This document shows positions 6,831 through 16,164 of a stretch of DNA of 64,000 bases, one piece after another (the stretch's first letter is position 1; the number at the start of each line of letters is the position of its first letter). The translations under genes and the position numbers were made by a program. The DNA is taken from positions 1 to 64,000 of the forward strand of contig JBAXTZ010000013.1 in NCBI GenBank assembly GCA_037129925.1, read 5' to 3'. The notes beneath the pieces are model-generated. The model did not search any database. It worked only from the letters and a program-made list of their open reading frames with translations, and had not been told where the DNA came from. The stretch is from JBAXTZ01 sp037129925. GTDB lineage: Bacteria; Bacillota; Negativicutes; JBAXTZ01.

Positions 6831-7979
6831 ATGTGGGCTAAACAAATCATGAACCAGCCGCTGGGGATATATGTGCATATTCCGTTTTGTGTCAAGAAAT
6901 GCGGTTATTGCGATTTTCCGTCAATTGAAAATGGCGCCGAATATTTTGCGCGGTACACGGCGGCGGTGTGTGCGGAAATTGCGGCAACGAAGTATGCCGG
7001 ACGGGTTGTCGATACGCTGTTTTTCGGCGGCGGCACGCCGTCGCTGTTGCCGGCGGATTGCTTGGCCGCGATAATGAATAAAATTAACCAGCAGTTTTGC
7101 CTGAGCGTCAATTGTGAAATTTCTTTGGAGGCTAACCCCGGCACAATTACTGAAGCGAAAGTTGCGGCATGGCGGCGGGCAGGATTTAACCGGGTTAGTG
7201 TTGGCGTACAGTCCTTTGACGATGATTTATTGCGCGGTTGCGGCAGAATTCACAGTGGTGCTGAGGCGCGGGTAGCGTTGGCAATGTTACGGGCGGGTGG
7301 GTTTGTGAATATTAATGTTGACTTGATATCCGGGTTGCCGGGGCAAACGCTCGAGCTACTGCAAAATAGTGTAGCCATTGCAATCGCATTAGGCGCTACG
7401 CATATTTCTTTATATACGCTAAAGATTGAAACGGGCACCAAATTTGCCGCCGCCGTGGAGCACGGCGAACTGCTGTTGCCGGATGACGAGCAGGAAGACG
7501 AGATGTATGACGCAGCGGTAGCGCAATTGGCCGGTTGTGATTTTGTGCGCTACGAGATTTCCAACTACGCCTTGCCTGGCTATCAGTGCCGCCATAATTT
7601 AAAGTATTGGCAATACAAACCCTATCTGGGTTTTGGATCGGCGGCGGCGATGTTTTGTGACGGCAAGCGAGCAACCAATATCAATAGTGTGTGCGAATAT
7701 ATTGAAGCGATTGAGAAAAATACTGCTATGGTTGGCGAGCAGTGCACACTGGAAAAGGCGGATGCGATGGCGGAATACGCTTTTCTGGGCTTGCGAACCA
7801 CTGCCGGGGTAGCGCTAGTTGATTTTTGTAAGATATTCGCAGAAAACTTTGAAGCGGTGTTTGCGGAACCATTGGCTGGTTGTTACGAAAAAGACTGGTT
7901 GCAAAAAAGCGACGGGTCTATTTTCCTTACCAAACGCGGATTGAAATTGGCAAATCGCGTTTTTGCGGAGTTTATTTAG
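6831..7979 (+). CDS. hemW: HemW-like radical SAM protein
   Basis: The protein has 382 residues. The radical SAM cluster C-x3-C-x2-C is seen in FCVKKCGYCDF (C20, C24, C27), with the SAM-binding GGGTPSLL further on and the HemW_C region at the end. HemW, long misnamed coproporphyrinogen III oxidase, is a haem chaperone. GGAAGGA lies six nt before the ATG. It sits directly upstream of the hrcA-dnaK operon, a common Firmicute order, but hrcA has its own promoter. Confidence 0.88.
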   Translation: MWAKQIMNQPLGIYVHIPFCVKKCGYCDFPSIENGAEYFARYTAAVCAEIAATKYAGRVVDTLFFGGGTPSLLPADCLAAIMNKINQQFCLSVNCEISLEANPGTITEAKVAAWRRAGFNRVSVGVQSFDDDLLRGCGRIHSGAEARVALAMLRAGGFVNINVDLISGLPGQTLELLQNSVAIAIALGATHISLYTLKIETGTKFAAAVEHGELLLPDDEQEDEMYDAAVAQLAGCDFVRYEISNYALPGYQCRHNLKYWQYKPYLGFGSAAAMFCDGKRATNINSVCEYIEAIEKNTAMVGEQCTLEKADAMAEYAFLGLRTTAGVALVDFCKIFAENFEAVFAEPLAGCYEKDWLQKSDGSIFLTKRGLKLANRVFAEFI

Positions 7980-8022
7980 TTGCAAATTTCCGTAAAATCA
8001 TCGATAGTTTATGAATTATTGC

Positions 8023-8051
8023 TTGACTTTTGATGCCCTAGGGTATAATAT
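8023..8051 (+). promoter_or_regulatory. Promoter of the hrcA-dnaK operon
   Basis: TTGACT (8023-8028) is followed by overlapping -10 candidates: TATAAT at 8044-8049 (15-nt spacer) and TAATAT at 8046-8051 (17-nt spacer). Transcription would start just before the CIRCE element, placing it where a repressor would block the polymerase. Confidence 0.7.
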
Positions 8052-8063
8052 ATTGTCTGAGCG

Positions 8064-8090
8064 TTAGCACTCCAGCATGGTGAGTGCTAA
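8064..8090. promoter_or_regulatory. CIRCE operator (HrcA binding site)
   Basis: TTAGCACTC (8064-8072), a 9-nt spacer and GAGTGCTAA (8082-8090) form a perfect match to the CIRCE consensus. HrcA binds it to repress heat-shock genes. It lies between the promoter and the hrcA start, so the chaperone operon is autoregulated. Confidence 0.97.
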
Positions 8091-8106
8091 CAAAGAAGAG
8101 GTGAAG

Positions 8107-9135
8107 ATGCTTGATGAACGGAAGAAACTTATTCTTCAGGCTATCATAGAAGATTTCATTGCGACAGCCGAGCCAATCGGTTCGCGGACAATCGCCCGCA
8201 AGATGAATATAAATATTAGCGCCGCGACCATTCGTAACGAGATGGCCGATTTGGAACATCTGGGTTTTCTTGAACAACCGCATACTTCAGCCGGACGGAT
8301 TCCGTCATCTAAGGGCTACAGATTTTATGTTGACTGTTTGATGGCGCCGATTGGGATTTCTGATAAAGAAGTGGCATTGATAAAAAAATGGTACGATGAG
8401 CGCACTCGTCAAGTTAGTGAAGTATTTCAAGAAACGGTGCGGATTTTATCGCACACGACTCACAATGTCGCGTTAATGGTTGCGCGGAAAGATGCCAAAG
8501 ACATTTTCAAGTATGTTGAGTTTCTGCCGTTGGATGCCCGACGGGCAATTATGATTGTAGTCGGCAAAAATGGAATTCTCGATAACAAGATTATCGAAAG
8601 TAGCAATGATATTAATGTTGATGATTTGCGCCGGGTTGCGCTGATTGTGAATGCCGCTTTTGCCGGAAAACGGGTGAGCGAAATTTCTATTGAAGAAGTG
8701 AACGCGTTGCAGTCAACCTTGCTTCCGGATGCGGCAGTATTTGATAGTTTTTTGAATGTTCTGCGTAATACTAATAAAAAGGGTCTGTCTGAGCAGTTGT
8801 TTTTGGGCGGCGCGACCCAGTTGCTTAATCAACCGGAGTTTCGCGATGTTGAACGGGTACGATCAATTTTGAATATGTTGGATGAACAAAAATTGATGTG
8901 CGACATTTTGCATCGATCAGATACGGTCGGCACGATAATAACGATAGGTCACGAAAACAAGTTTAGCGGTATCCGCGACTGTAGCATCGTCCAGGCCGAA
9001 TTCCGATTAGATGATGAAACGACCGGAAAAATTGCCGTTCTTGGTCCGACGCGGATGCACTATGGCAAAATAATTTCAACGATTGATTTTATGGCAAAAT
9101 ACATGGCTGAGCTAATCAAACGCTACGCCGCTTGA
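8107..9135 (+). CDS. hrcA: Heat-inducible transcription repressor HrcA
   Basis: The protein has 342 residues, the usual size. The N-terminal winged helix includes IGSRTIARKMNINISAATIRNEMADLEHLGFLEQPHTSAGRIPS, diagnostic of HrcA. It represses the operon through CIRCE, and its activity normally depends on a chaperonin for folding. The ATG at 8107 has AGAGGTG just upstream; an in-frame ATG at 8077 lies inside CIRCE and is unlikely. The chaperonin encoded next is group III rather than GroEL, which raises the question of which chaperonin titrates HrcA here. Confidence 0.95.
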   Translation: MLDERKKLILQAIIEDFIATAEPIGSRTIARKMNINISAATIRNEMADLEHLGFLEQPHTSAGRIPSSKGYRFYVDCLMAPIGISDKEVALIKKWYDERTRQVSEVFQETVRILSHTTHNVALMVARKDAKDIFKYVEFLPLDARRAIMIVVGKNGILDNKIIESSNDINVDDLRRVALIVNAAFAGKRVSEISIEEVNALQSTLLPDAAVFDSFLNVLRNTNKKGLSEQLFLGGATQLLNQPEFRDVERVRSILNMLDEQKLMCDILHRSDTVGTIITIGHENKFSGIRDCSIVQAEFRLDDETTGKIAVLGPTRMHYGKIISTIDFMAKYMAELIKRYAA

Positions 9136-9148
9136 GAAAAGAGGAACG

Positions 9149-10729
9149 ATGAATTTGAAACAGATGACTGGTGGCAACGATATAGATGAATCTCTGGCAG
9201 CGTTGTTGGCAAATGCCAATGCCGTTCGCGCGATAACCGGAGCGGTCGAGGGCACTATCGGACCAAAAGGGCTAGACACGATGTTGGTTGACCGGTTTGG
9301 TGAGGTTATCATTACTAATGATGGTGTAACTATTCTTGATAAAATGGATGTTAACCACCCGGCGGCGAAAATGTTGATCAATATCGCCAAAGCCCAACAG
9401 GCAGAGATTGGCGACGGTACGACGACGGCATCGGTATTGGCTGGCGCGTTAATTGGCGAGGGAGTTGGACAAGTTTTGCGTGGTGTTCCGGTATCCAGAG
9501 TCATTGAAGGGGTTAAAATCGGCACGAAGATGTGTCTGGATATTTTGGAGACGCATAGCCGCAAAATCGAGGACTTAAGTTCACCGATACTCCGCAATAT
9601 TGCAATGATTGCCGGTCGCGAAAATGAAGATATTGCCGAATTGGTACTTGAAGCCGCGCGGTTAATTGGTCCGGGAAAACTGCATGAGAACAATTTTAAG
9701 TTATCAGATATTATTATTTCCGAAGCCGGAGCGCAAAACGAAGTATTTATGGGCGTAATCATCGATCGGGAACGAATGAGCAGCGAAATGCCGGAACGGG
9801 TCGAAAATGCCAGCTTGTTATTGATTGATGACGGTCTGGAGCCTGAAGAATTGGGCGACGAAGCGTTAGGTACCGAAGCCGGATTCAAGCGCTTTATGGA
9901 TTTGCAAGAAGAATTTAAGGTTAATGTCAAGAAAATCGTCGTGCTAGGTGTAACTGCTGTTTTGGTCGATCGCGCGGTGCATGAAGTCGCCGAAGAAATT
10001 TTGAGCGATGCCGGAATATTGGTTGTACAGCGAGTTGCAGGACGCGATTTGAAGCGCACTGCTGAGCATTGCGGGGCTCGGATGATAAAACGTACCGGGT
10101 TGCGCAAAACCGTCGAAGATTTGAAAAAATATCTCGGTTCAGCTGAATTGATTTATGAGGACGAAAAACTCGAGCATATCCGGGTAATTGGTGGTCGCGG
10201 CAAACCGATGGCGACGATTTTGGTTAGCGCGGCAACTGCCGAAGTAGTCGGTGAGCGCGAGCGCATTGCCAAAGATGCCGCCAGCAGCGTTCAAGCTGCC
10301 GTTCGCGGCGGTTATGTACCGGGTGGCGGGGCGCTAGAAATCGCGATTGCCTCAGAAATCAAAGCCCGGCGCGATGAGTTAAAGGGAATGTCGGCCTATG
10401 GTCTGGATTGCGTTATCAAGGCGTTAGAACGACCATTGTCGCAAATAGTCGATAATGCCGGATTTAATCATCTGGAAAAACTCGAAGAAGTAGTTGCTGC
10501 ACAGCGCAGCGCGCAGACCGATAGTATTGGCATCGACTGTGACAGTGGACAGACAATGGATATGTTGGAACACGGCATTATTGACCCGACGTTAGTAAAA
10601 CGGCACGCGATTAAAGCCGCTGGCGAAGTTGCAGTAGCGATACTGCGAATCGACACTATTATCAAGAAAAAAGATGAGAGTGACGGCGCTCGCGCGGCCG
10701 ACGTGGACAGCGAAATTCGGGATTATTAG
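9149..10729 (+). CDS. Group III (archaeal-type, TCP-1/thermosome-like) chaperonin
   Basis: The protein has 526 residues and resembles thermosome/CCT subunits rather than GroEL. Visible are GPKGLDTMLVD and NDGVTILDKMDVNHPAAKM with IGDGTTTASVLAG in the N-terminal ATP site, and GGYVPGGGALEIA with TIIKK at the end. There is no GroES gene beside it, as expected for chaperonins with a built-in lid. Bacterial group III chaperonins are known in some anaerobic Firmicutes, where they sit in the dnaK operon, as in Carboxydothermus. Here it lies between hrcA and grpE, 13 bp after hrcA, and is under CIRCE control. GAGGAACG precedes the ATG. Confidence 0.93.
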   Translation: MNLKQMTGGNDIDESLAALLANANAVRAITGAVEGTIGPKGLDTMLVDRFGEVIITNDGVTILDKMDVNHPAAKMLINIAKAQQAEIGDGTTTASVLAGALIGEGVGQVLRGVPVSRVIEGVKIGTKMCLDILETHSRKIEDLSSPILRNIAMIAGRENEDIAELVLEAARLIGPGKLHENNFKLSDIIISEAGAQNEVFMGVIIDRERMSSEMPERVENASLLLIDDGLEPEELGDEALGTEAGFKRFMDLQEEFKVNVKKIVVLGVTAVLVDRAVHEVAEEILSDAGILVVQRVAGRDLKRTAEHCGARMIKRTGLRKTVEDLKKYLGSAELIYEDEKLEHIRVIGGRGKPMATILVSAATAEVVGERERIAKDAASSVQAAVRGGYVPGGGALEIAIASEIKARRDELKGMSAYGLDCVIKALERPLSQIVDNAGFNHLEKLEEVVAAQRSAQTDSIGIDCDSGQTMDMLEHGIIDPTLVKRHAIKAAGEVAVAILRIDTIIKKKDESDGARAADVDSEIRDY

Positions 10730-10737
10730 GAGGAAAT

Positions 10738-11307
10738 TTGAGTAAAAAAAATAATACAGTAGCAGAACCGGTTGAGTGCGGCGGCAGCTGTGGTTGTGAT
10801 TGCAGTTGCGATAACACCGATGAACTGGTAGACGAAACGGCGCAGTTAATCAGCGACTTGAATGAGCAAATTGAAACGCAGAGTACTGCTAACGCCGATT
10901 TGCAAGACAAGTTGTTGCGGTTGCAGGCGGAGTTTGACAATTATCGCCGGCGCACCCAAAAAGAAAAGGAAGATTTGATTAATCGGGCGACTGAAGAGGT
11001 TGTCTGCAAAATGTTGCCGGTTATCGACAGTTTTGAGCGCGGCTTGAGTAGCGGCGACCAAGATGCAGAGACGATTTCCAAGGGCTTTGAGTTAATTCAT
11101 CGATTGTTTGTCGACTTTCTCGCGCAAGTAGGCATTGAACAAATTAATGCCTGCGGTTGCGATTTTGACCCGAACATTCACAACGCGGTAATGCGGGTGG
11201 AAAGTGCAGAACATGCCGATGATACAATTGTTGAAGAGTTGCAAAAAGGCTATAGCTTGAGGGGCAAAGTCATTCGTCCGAGCATGGTGAAAGTAGCCAC
11301 GAAGTAG
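10738..11307 (+). CDS. grpE: GrpE nucleotide exchange factor with Cys-rich N-terminus
   Basis: The protein has 189 residues. A long coiled coil (about 28-75) leads into the GrpE core with LQAEFDNYRRRTQKEKED and ends GKVIRPSMVKVA. GrpE releases ADP from DnaK. It begins with TTG, chosen because AGGAGG lies four to five nt upstream, 8 bp after the chaperonin stop. Unusually, the tail before the coiled coil carries five cysteines in eleven residues (C14, C18, C20, C22, C24), a CxxxCxCxCxC pattern that could bind metal; a similar cluster occurs in the protein at 17524. Confidence 0.93.
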   Translation: MSKKNNTVAEPVECGGSCGCDCSCDNTDELVDETAQLISDLNEQIETQSTANADLQDKLLRLQAEFDNYRRRTQKEKEDLINRATEEVVCKMLPVIDSFERGLSSGDQDAETISKGFELIHRLFVDFLAQVGIEQINACGCDFDPNIHNAVMRVESAEHADDTIVEELQKGYSLRGKVIRPSMVKVATK

Positions 11308-11345
11308 ATTTTTGTAGCCGGAGTTGCCAAAGTAGCCAGAGTGAC

Positions 11346-11387
11346 CACCTTTCACCTTTCACATTTAACCATTCATCATTCACTATC
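11346..11387. repeat. Heptanucleotide array between grpE and dnaK
   Basis: Six consecutive 7-mers can be read: CACCTTT, CACCTTT, CACATTT, AACCATT, CATCATT, CACTATC. The array fills most of the 110-bp gap, and imperfect GTAGCC repeats precede it. Other gaps in the window have arrays of the same period but unrelated units. Confidence 0.7.
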
Positions 11388-11417
11388 TACAATAATAAAA
11401 ATTTATCGGAGGATATT

Positions 11418-13247
11418 ATGAGTAAGATTATCGGAATTGACTTAGGAACGACTAATTCGGTCGTAGCAGTTATGGAAGGCGGCGAGGCCGTCGTTATCAC
11501 TAATCCGGAGGGGTCCAGACTTACGCCATCGGTTGTCGGATTTGCCAAAAATGGCGAGCGGCTTGTTGGACAATTGGCGAAACGTCAAGCTATTTCCAAT
11601 CCCGACGGTACAGTAACTTCTATCAAACGGCACATGGGTACTGATTACAAGGTTCACGTTGACGGCAAGACGTATTCGCCGCAAGAAATTTCCGCGATGA
11701 TTCTGCAAAAGCTAAAAGCCGATGCTGAAGCTTATCTTGGACAAAAAGTTACCAAAGCGGTTATCACGGTACCAGCGTATTTTTCGGATGCGCAACGTCA
11801 AGCGACTAAAGATGCCGGCGCAATTGCCGGTCTTGAAGTAATGCGGATTATCAATGAGCCGACAGCAGCAGCTTTGGCTTATGGTTTGGAAAAGGGCGAA
11901 GAACACACAATTTTGGTATTTGACTTGGGTGGCGGTACGTTCGACGTTTCGATACTTGAATTGGGTTCAGATAATGTTTTCGAAGTTAAAGCGACCAGCG
12001 GTAATAACCGACTGGGCGGTGATGACTTTGATGAGCGGGTGCTAAATTGGATGGTTGGCGAATTCAAAAAAGAAAATGGCATCGATCTTTCCAAAGATAA
12101 AATGGCAAAACAACGCTTGCTCGAAGCAGCTGAAAAAGCTAAGTGTGAGCTATCCTCGATGTTTTCGACCAATATCAACTTACCGTTTATTACGGCCGAC
12201 GCTAATGGACCGAAACACTTGGATGTCACTTTATCACGCAGTAAATTTGAAGAGTTGACTGCCGATTTGGTGGAAAAAACGATGGAACCTACGCGCCGCG
12301 CGTTGGCTGATGCCGGATTACAAGCCAGTCAACTCGACAAAATAATTCTCGTCGGCGGTTCGACTCGTATTCCCGCGGTACAAGAAGCTATTAAGCGACT
12401 TACCGGTAAAGATGCCTATAAGGGTGTCAATCCGGATGAGTGCGTAGCGGTCGGCGCGGCCATTCAAGCCGGTGTGCTTACTGGCGAAGTCAAGGATGTA
12501 CTACTTCTTGACGTTACTCCGTTGAGTCTGGGTATTGAAACGCTAGGTGGCGTATTTACAAAAATAATTGAGCGTAATACAACCATTCCGACCCGCAAGA
12601 GTCAAATATTTTCGACCGCTTCGGATAATCAACCGGGCGTAGACGTTCATGTTTTGCAAGGCGAGCGGGAAATGGCGGCCCACAATAAAACTTTGGGACG
12701 ATTTGAGTTGAGCGGAATTCCGCCGGCGCAACGCGGCGTGCCGCAGATCGAAGTAACTTTTGACATCGATGCTAATGGTATCGTGCATGTTTCAGCCAAA
12801 GATCTCGGCACCGGTAAAGAGCAAAAAGTAACCATTACCGCGTCGGGTGGCTTGAGCAAGGACGAGATTGAGCGGATGGTAAAAGAAGCTGAACTGCACG
12901 CCCAAGAAGACAAGCAAGAAAAAGAAAAAGTGGAAGTGCATAATCAAGCCGATTCGCTGGTTTATCAAGCGGAAAAAACGATTAAGGATTTGGGCGATAA
13001 AGCCGATAGCGCCAAAGTTGAAGAAGTCAACAAAGCCGTCGAGCAGTTGAAAGAATCAATGAAGGGTAGCGATCTGGCGAAAGTAAAAGCCGATACTGAA
13101 GCGTTGCAAAAACCGCTCTATGAATTATCAGCAGCAGCTTATGCCAAAGATGCGCCGCAAGAAGGCGGGCACCCCGGAGCTGAGCAACCGGCTGGCGATA
13201 ACGTTGTCGATGCTGATTACACAGTAGTGGACGAAGAGAAAAAGTAA
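11418..13247 (+). CDS. dnaK: Molecular chaperone DnaK (Hsp70)
   Basis: The protein has 609 residues, the normal Gram-positive length. Signatures are IGIDLGTTNSVVAV at the start, VFDLGGGTFDVSIL in the ATPase and ILVGGSTRIPAVQEA, followed by the substrate-binding domain and a charged lid ending VVDADYTVVDEEKK. DnaK binds unfolded peptides with DnaJ and GrpE. GGAGG precedes the ATG. It belongs to the HrcA/CIRCE operon. Confidence 0.98.
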   Translation: MSKIIGIDLGTTNSVVAVMEGGEAVVITNPEGSRLTPSVVGFAKNGERLVGQLAKRQAISNPDGTVTSIKRHMGTDYKVHVDGKTYSPQEISAMILQKLKADAEAYLGQKVTKAVITVPAYFSDAQRQATKDAGAIAGLEVMRIINEPTAAALAYGLEKGEEHTILVFDLGGGTFDVSILELGSDNVFEVKATSGNNRLGGDDFDERVLNWMVGEFKKENGIDLSKDKMAKQRLLEAAEKAKCELSSMFSTNINLPFITADANGPKHLDVTLSRSKFEELTADLVEKTMEPTRRALADAGLQASQLDKIILVGGSTRIPAVQEAIKRLTGKDAYKGVNPDECVAVGAAIQAGVLTGEVKDVLLLDVTPLSLGIETLGGVFTKIIERNTTIPTRKSQIFSTASDNQPGVDVHVLQGEREMAAHNKTLGRFELSGIPPAQRGVPQIEVTFDIDANGIVHVSAKDLGTGKEQKVTITASGGLSKDEIERMVKEAELHAQEDKQEKEKVEVHNQADSLVYQAEKTIKDLGDKADSAKVEEVNKAVEQLKESMKGSDLAKVKADTEALQKPLYELSAAAYAKDAPQEGGHPGAEQPAGDNVVDADYTVVDEEKK

Positions 13248-13255
13248 CCGGCAAC

Positions 13256-13284
13256 TGGAATGTAGTTGCATAATAAGTTATAAT
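13256..13284 (+). promoter_or_regulatory. Possible internal promoter before dnaJ
   Basis: TATAAT (13279-13284) lies 17 nt after a weak -35 (TGGAAT, 13256-13261). The rest of the 110-bp gap carries inverted GGTTGGA/TCCAACC arms (about 13291-13330) without a T-run. It could give dnaJ and the downstream modification genes separate expression. Confidence 0.35.
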
Positions 13285-13357
13285 CATGGGGGTTGGATTT
13301 TTGAAGCGATAAGTTTCCAAAGTCCAACCACCTATTTTTGTTTTGGAGTGGCAATTA

Positions 13358-14500
13358 ATGAGTAAACGCGATTATTACGAGGCGCTTGGTATTGAGCGCG
13401 GCGCAACGGAAGTCGAAATCAAAAAAGCGTTTCGAAGTCAGGCCCGCAAATACCATCCCGATGTAAATAAAGACAATCTTAAAGAATCTGAAGAAAAATT
13501 TAAAGAAATCAATGCGGCCTATGAAATACTGTCCGACCCGCAAAAACGCGCCGCTTACGATCAGTATGGTCACGCGGCATTTGAACAAGGTGGACGGGGC
13601 GGCGGCGGCGCCGGCGCTGGTTTCGGTTTTGACATGGGCGATATTTTTGAATCGTTTTTTGGCGGTGATCCTTTTGGACGTGGCGGGGCGCGGCGCCCCG
13701 GTCCGGAACGCGGCGCTGATTTGCGTTATGATATTGAAATCGACCTAAAAAAGGCCGCCTACGGCTTTGAAGATGAAATAACCGTGCCGCGAACCGAAAA
13801 TTGTCCGGTATGCGAGGGAACTGGCGCCGAGCCGGGCAGCAAAGTCGATACTTGCCCCAAATGTAATGGCAGCGGGCAGGAACAGGTTGTGCAGAACACA
13901 ATGTTTGGCAGAATGGTTAACACCCGGGTATGTTCACAATGCCATGGCGAGGGCAAAATCATTAAGACCCGTTGTAAAGACTGTCAAGGTCAGGGACGAG
14001 TTCAAAAACGTCGTAAAATCAAAGTTAAAATTCCGGCGGGGATCGATACTGGTTCACGGTTGCGGGTGAGCGGTGAAGGTGAAGCGGGAATGCGGGGTGG
14101 TTCAACTGGCGATTTGTACGTTTATGTCCATGTAAAAGCCGATGCTTTTTTCAAGCGCGACGGTGATGACATTATGTGCGAAGTGCCAATTTCCATGACC
14201 CAGGCGGCGCTTGGCGCGACGCTAGAGATACCGACGTTGTTTGGCAAAGAGGACTTGGATATTCCCGAAGGCACACAGCCGGGTGCGACATTTAGAATGC
14301 GTGGCAAAGGCATACCCAATGTTCATCGCCAAAGTCAAAAGGGCGATCAACTGGTTACAGTAAAAGTCAGCATACCGAAAAAACTCGACAACAAGCAACG
14401 CGAGCTGTTAGAACAATTTGCTGAACTGACTAAGGATAAGCAGTACCATGATGGAAAAGGATTTTTTCACAAAATTAAAGATGCGATTATCGGTGAATAG
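13358..14500 (+). CDS. dnaJ: Co-chaperone DnaJ (Hsp40)
   Basis: The protein has 380 residues. The J domain carries the HPD tripeptide (KYHPDVNK), followed by a Gly/Phe-rich stretch and four zinc-binding CxxCxGxG repeats (CPVCEGTG, CPKCNGSG, CSQCHGEG, CKDCQGQG), then the C-terminal substrate domains. It stimulates DnaK ATPase. The ATG at 13358 begins MSKRDYYE, the conserved start; an in-frame TTG 15 nt upstream overlaps the GGAG ribosome site. Confidence 0.97.
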   Translation: MSKRDYYEALGIERGATEVEIKKAFRSQARKYHPDVNKDNLKESEEKFKEINAAYEILSDPQKRAAYDQYGHAAFEQGGRGGGGAGAGFGFDMGDIFESFFGGDPFGRGGARRPGPERGADLRYDIEIDLKKAAYGFEDEITVPRTENCPVCEGTGAEPGSKVDTCPKCNGSGQEQVVQNTMFGRMVNTRVCSQCHGEGKIIKTRCKDCQGQGRVQKRRKIKVKIPAGIDTGSRLRVSGEGEAGMRGGSTGDLYVYVHVKADAFFKRDGDDIMCEVPISMTQAALGATLEIPTLFGKEDLDIPEGTQPGATFRMRGKGIPNVHRQSQKGDQLVTVKVSIPKKLDNKQRELLEQFAELTKDKQYHDGKGFFHKIKDAIIGE

Positions 14501-15436
14501 ATGAAGTGGCTGGAATATACATTGGAAGTTGAAGACGCGGCGGTTGAAGCCGCATCTGAGTTGTTGCGCTCGGTCTGTCCCGGCGGAATAGTCATTGAAG
14601 ATCCAAAGATTGTCAACCGCTATCGCGCTGCCAAACTTTGGGATTATAGTGATTTACCCGATGCTCTGGCTGATGCTAAAGTGTTTGTGAAAGGCTATTT
14701 GCCGGTAGATGAACGCTTGGAAGATATTAAACTAATTTTGGCAGAAGCGGTTTCCACGCGGTTGATTAGCATTTTCGGCGCTGATACAGTCAAAATATTG
14801 CCATTTGTGGAAATTGACGAGTTGGACTGGGCAACAGCCTGGAAGCAGTATTTTCACGTTTTCAAAATTGGCAATGGCATGGTTATCAAACCGACATGGG
14901 AAGATTATCTGCCCAATCCGGGCGAGTGCGTAATTGATATTGACCCCGGTATGGCTTTTGGAACCGGTACCCATGCCACGACGAAAATGTGTATTGAATT
15001 GTTAGAGCAACTAGATGTAAAAGATAAGTTGGTTTACGACGTAGGAACGGGTTCGGGTATTTTGGCGATTGCCGGAGCGTTGCTCGGAGCCAAGCGCGTC
15101 CGCGCAGTAGATAATGACCGGGTGGCAGTACGGACAGCGACAGAAAATGTCCGGCACAATCAATTGCAGCAAATAATTGAAGTGGCCGAGGGCGATTTGT
15201 TGAACGGTCTGGATGTAGCCTGTGATGTATTGGTTGCTAATATTATTGCCGATGTAATAATTGCCATGCTACCCGATGTGCCAGGCAGGTTAAAACCAGG
15301 GGGAGTAGCGATTTTTTCCGGCATCATTGCCGACCGCGAACAAGATGTACAAAACGCAATCACTGCTGCCAAAATGCAATGTATCGAGCGTAGGTCGGAA
15401 AATATTTGGCGTGCGCTGGTCGCAAAGGCAATATGA
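14501..15436 (+). CDS. prmA: Ribosomal protein L11 methyltransferase PrmA
   Basis: The protein has 311 residues. An N-terminal substrate-recognition domain is followed by a class I methyltransferase fold with MAFGTGTHATTKMCIELLEQL and VYDVGTGSGILAIAGALLGA, then NIIADV. PrmA methylates L11. It begins on the base after the dnaJ stop. The dnaJ-prmA-rsmE-mtaB order is typical of Firmicutes. Confidence 0.95.
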   Translation: MKWLEYTLEVEDAAVEAASELLRSVCPGGIVIEDPKIVNRYRAAKLWDYSDLPDALADAKVFVKGYLPVDERLEDIKLILAEAVSTRLISIFGADTVKILPFVEIDELDWATAWKQYFHVFKIGNGMVIKPTWEDYLPNPGECVIDIDPGMAFGTGTHATTKMCIELLEQLDVKDKLVYDVGTGSGILAIAGALLGAKRVRAVDNDRVAVRTATENVRHNQLQQIIEVAEGDLLNGLDVACDVLVANIIADVIIAMLPDVPGRLKPGGVAIFSGIIADREQDVQNAITAAKMQCIERRSENIWRALVAKAI

Positions 15437-15437
15437 A

Positions 15438-16163
15438 ATGCGAAGAATAATGATTGGCGGAATTCTTTCCGAGACTATTGTTATTGACGGAGCAAAGGCG
15501 CATCATTTAGCACGGGTGTTGCGAATAAAACCGGATGAATTATTGAGCATCGTCGATTGTAACGGAGCCACAGCAATTGCTAAAGTAACCGAAGTCCAAG
15601 CCGACAAGGTGGTTGTGCAAATGACTACGGCAACCAGCGCTAGTTGCGAGCCCGAGAGCCGGGTCAGTTTGACGCTGGCGCTACTTAAGAATGACAAACT
15701 GGACTGGATAATTCAAAAGGCTGTCGAACTAGGTGTGTATGAAATAGCGCTATTCAATGGGCGAAACTCGGTGAGCAAACCGGATACTGACAGCATAACG
15801 AAAAAAATCACTCGTCTGGAAAAAATTGCTGTTGCGGCGGTTGAACAATGTGGCCGGTCGAAAGTTCCGAGAATATTTTATCAACCCAAGTTGGCGCAGG
15901 CGCTGGACGGACTTTCAGGCACTCCGGCGTTTATTGCTTTGCATGAAGGTGAAGCGGCGCAGTCGCTGCACGAACAACTACGTGCCGTTGACGGTTTAGC
16001 AGTTGCGTTGATAATTGGTCCGGAAGGCGGCTTGGCAGCTGATGAATTGACCTGTGTCAGCAGTATTAAAACTGCCGGTTTAGGACCACGAGTGCTGCGA
16101 GCTGAAACAGCAGCGTTGGCGGCGCTCTCGCTAGCGCTTAGTGAATTTGGAGATTTGGGCTAG
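15438..16163 (+). CDS. rsmE: 16S rRNA m3U1498 methyltransferase RsmE
   Basis: The protein has 241 residues and the SPOUT-type layout: an N-terminal PUA-like domain with HHLARVLRIKPDE, then LLKNDKLDWIIQKAVELGV and the knot motifs IIGPEGGLAADE and LGPRVLRAETA. It methylates 16S rRNA. The ATG at 15438, one base after the prmA stop, gives the conserved start MRRIMIGG; the longer frame from 15327 overlaps prmA and is rejected. Confidence 0.95.
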   Translation: MRRIMIGGILSETIVIDGAKAHHLARVLRIKPDELLSIVDCNGATAIAKVTEVQADKVVVQMTTATSASCEPESRVSLTLALLKNDKLDWIIQKAVELGVYEIALFNGRNSVSKPDTDSITKKITRLEKIAVAAVEQCGRSKVPRIFYQPKLAQALDGLSGTPAFIALHEGEAAQSLHEQLRAVDGLAVALIIGPEGGLAADELTCVSSIKTAGLGPRVLRAETAALAALSLALSEFGDLG

Positions 16164-16164
16164 C

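Noticed and set aside
9112..10107. A 331-codon minus-strand open frame opposite the chaperonin gene
   Set aside because: It is Ser/Thr/Pro-rich, has no ribosome site and mirrors the codon pattern of the well-supported plus-strand chaperonin; it is a shadow frame.
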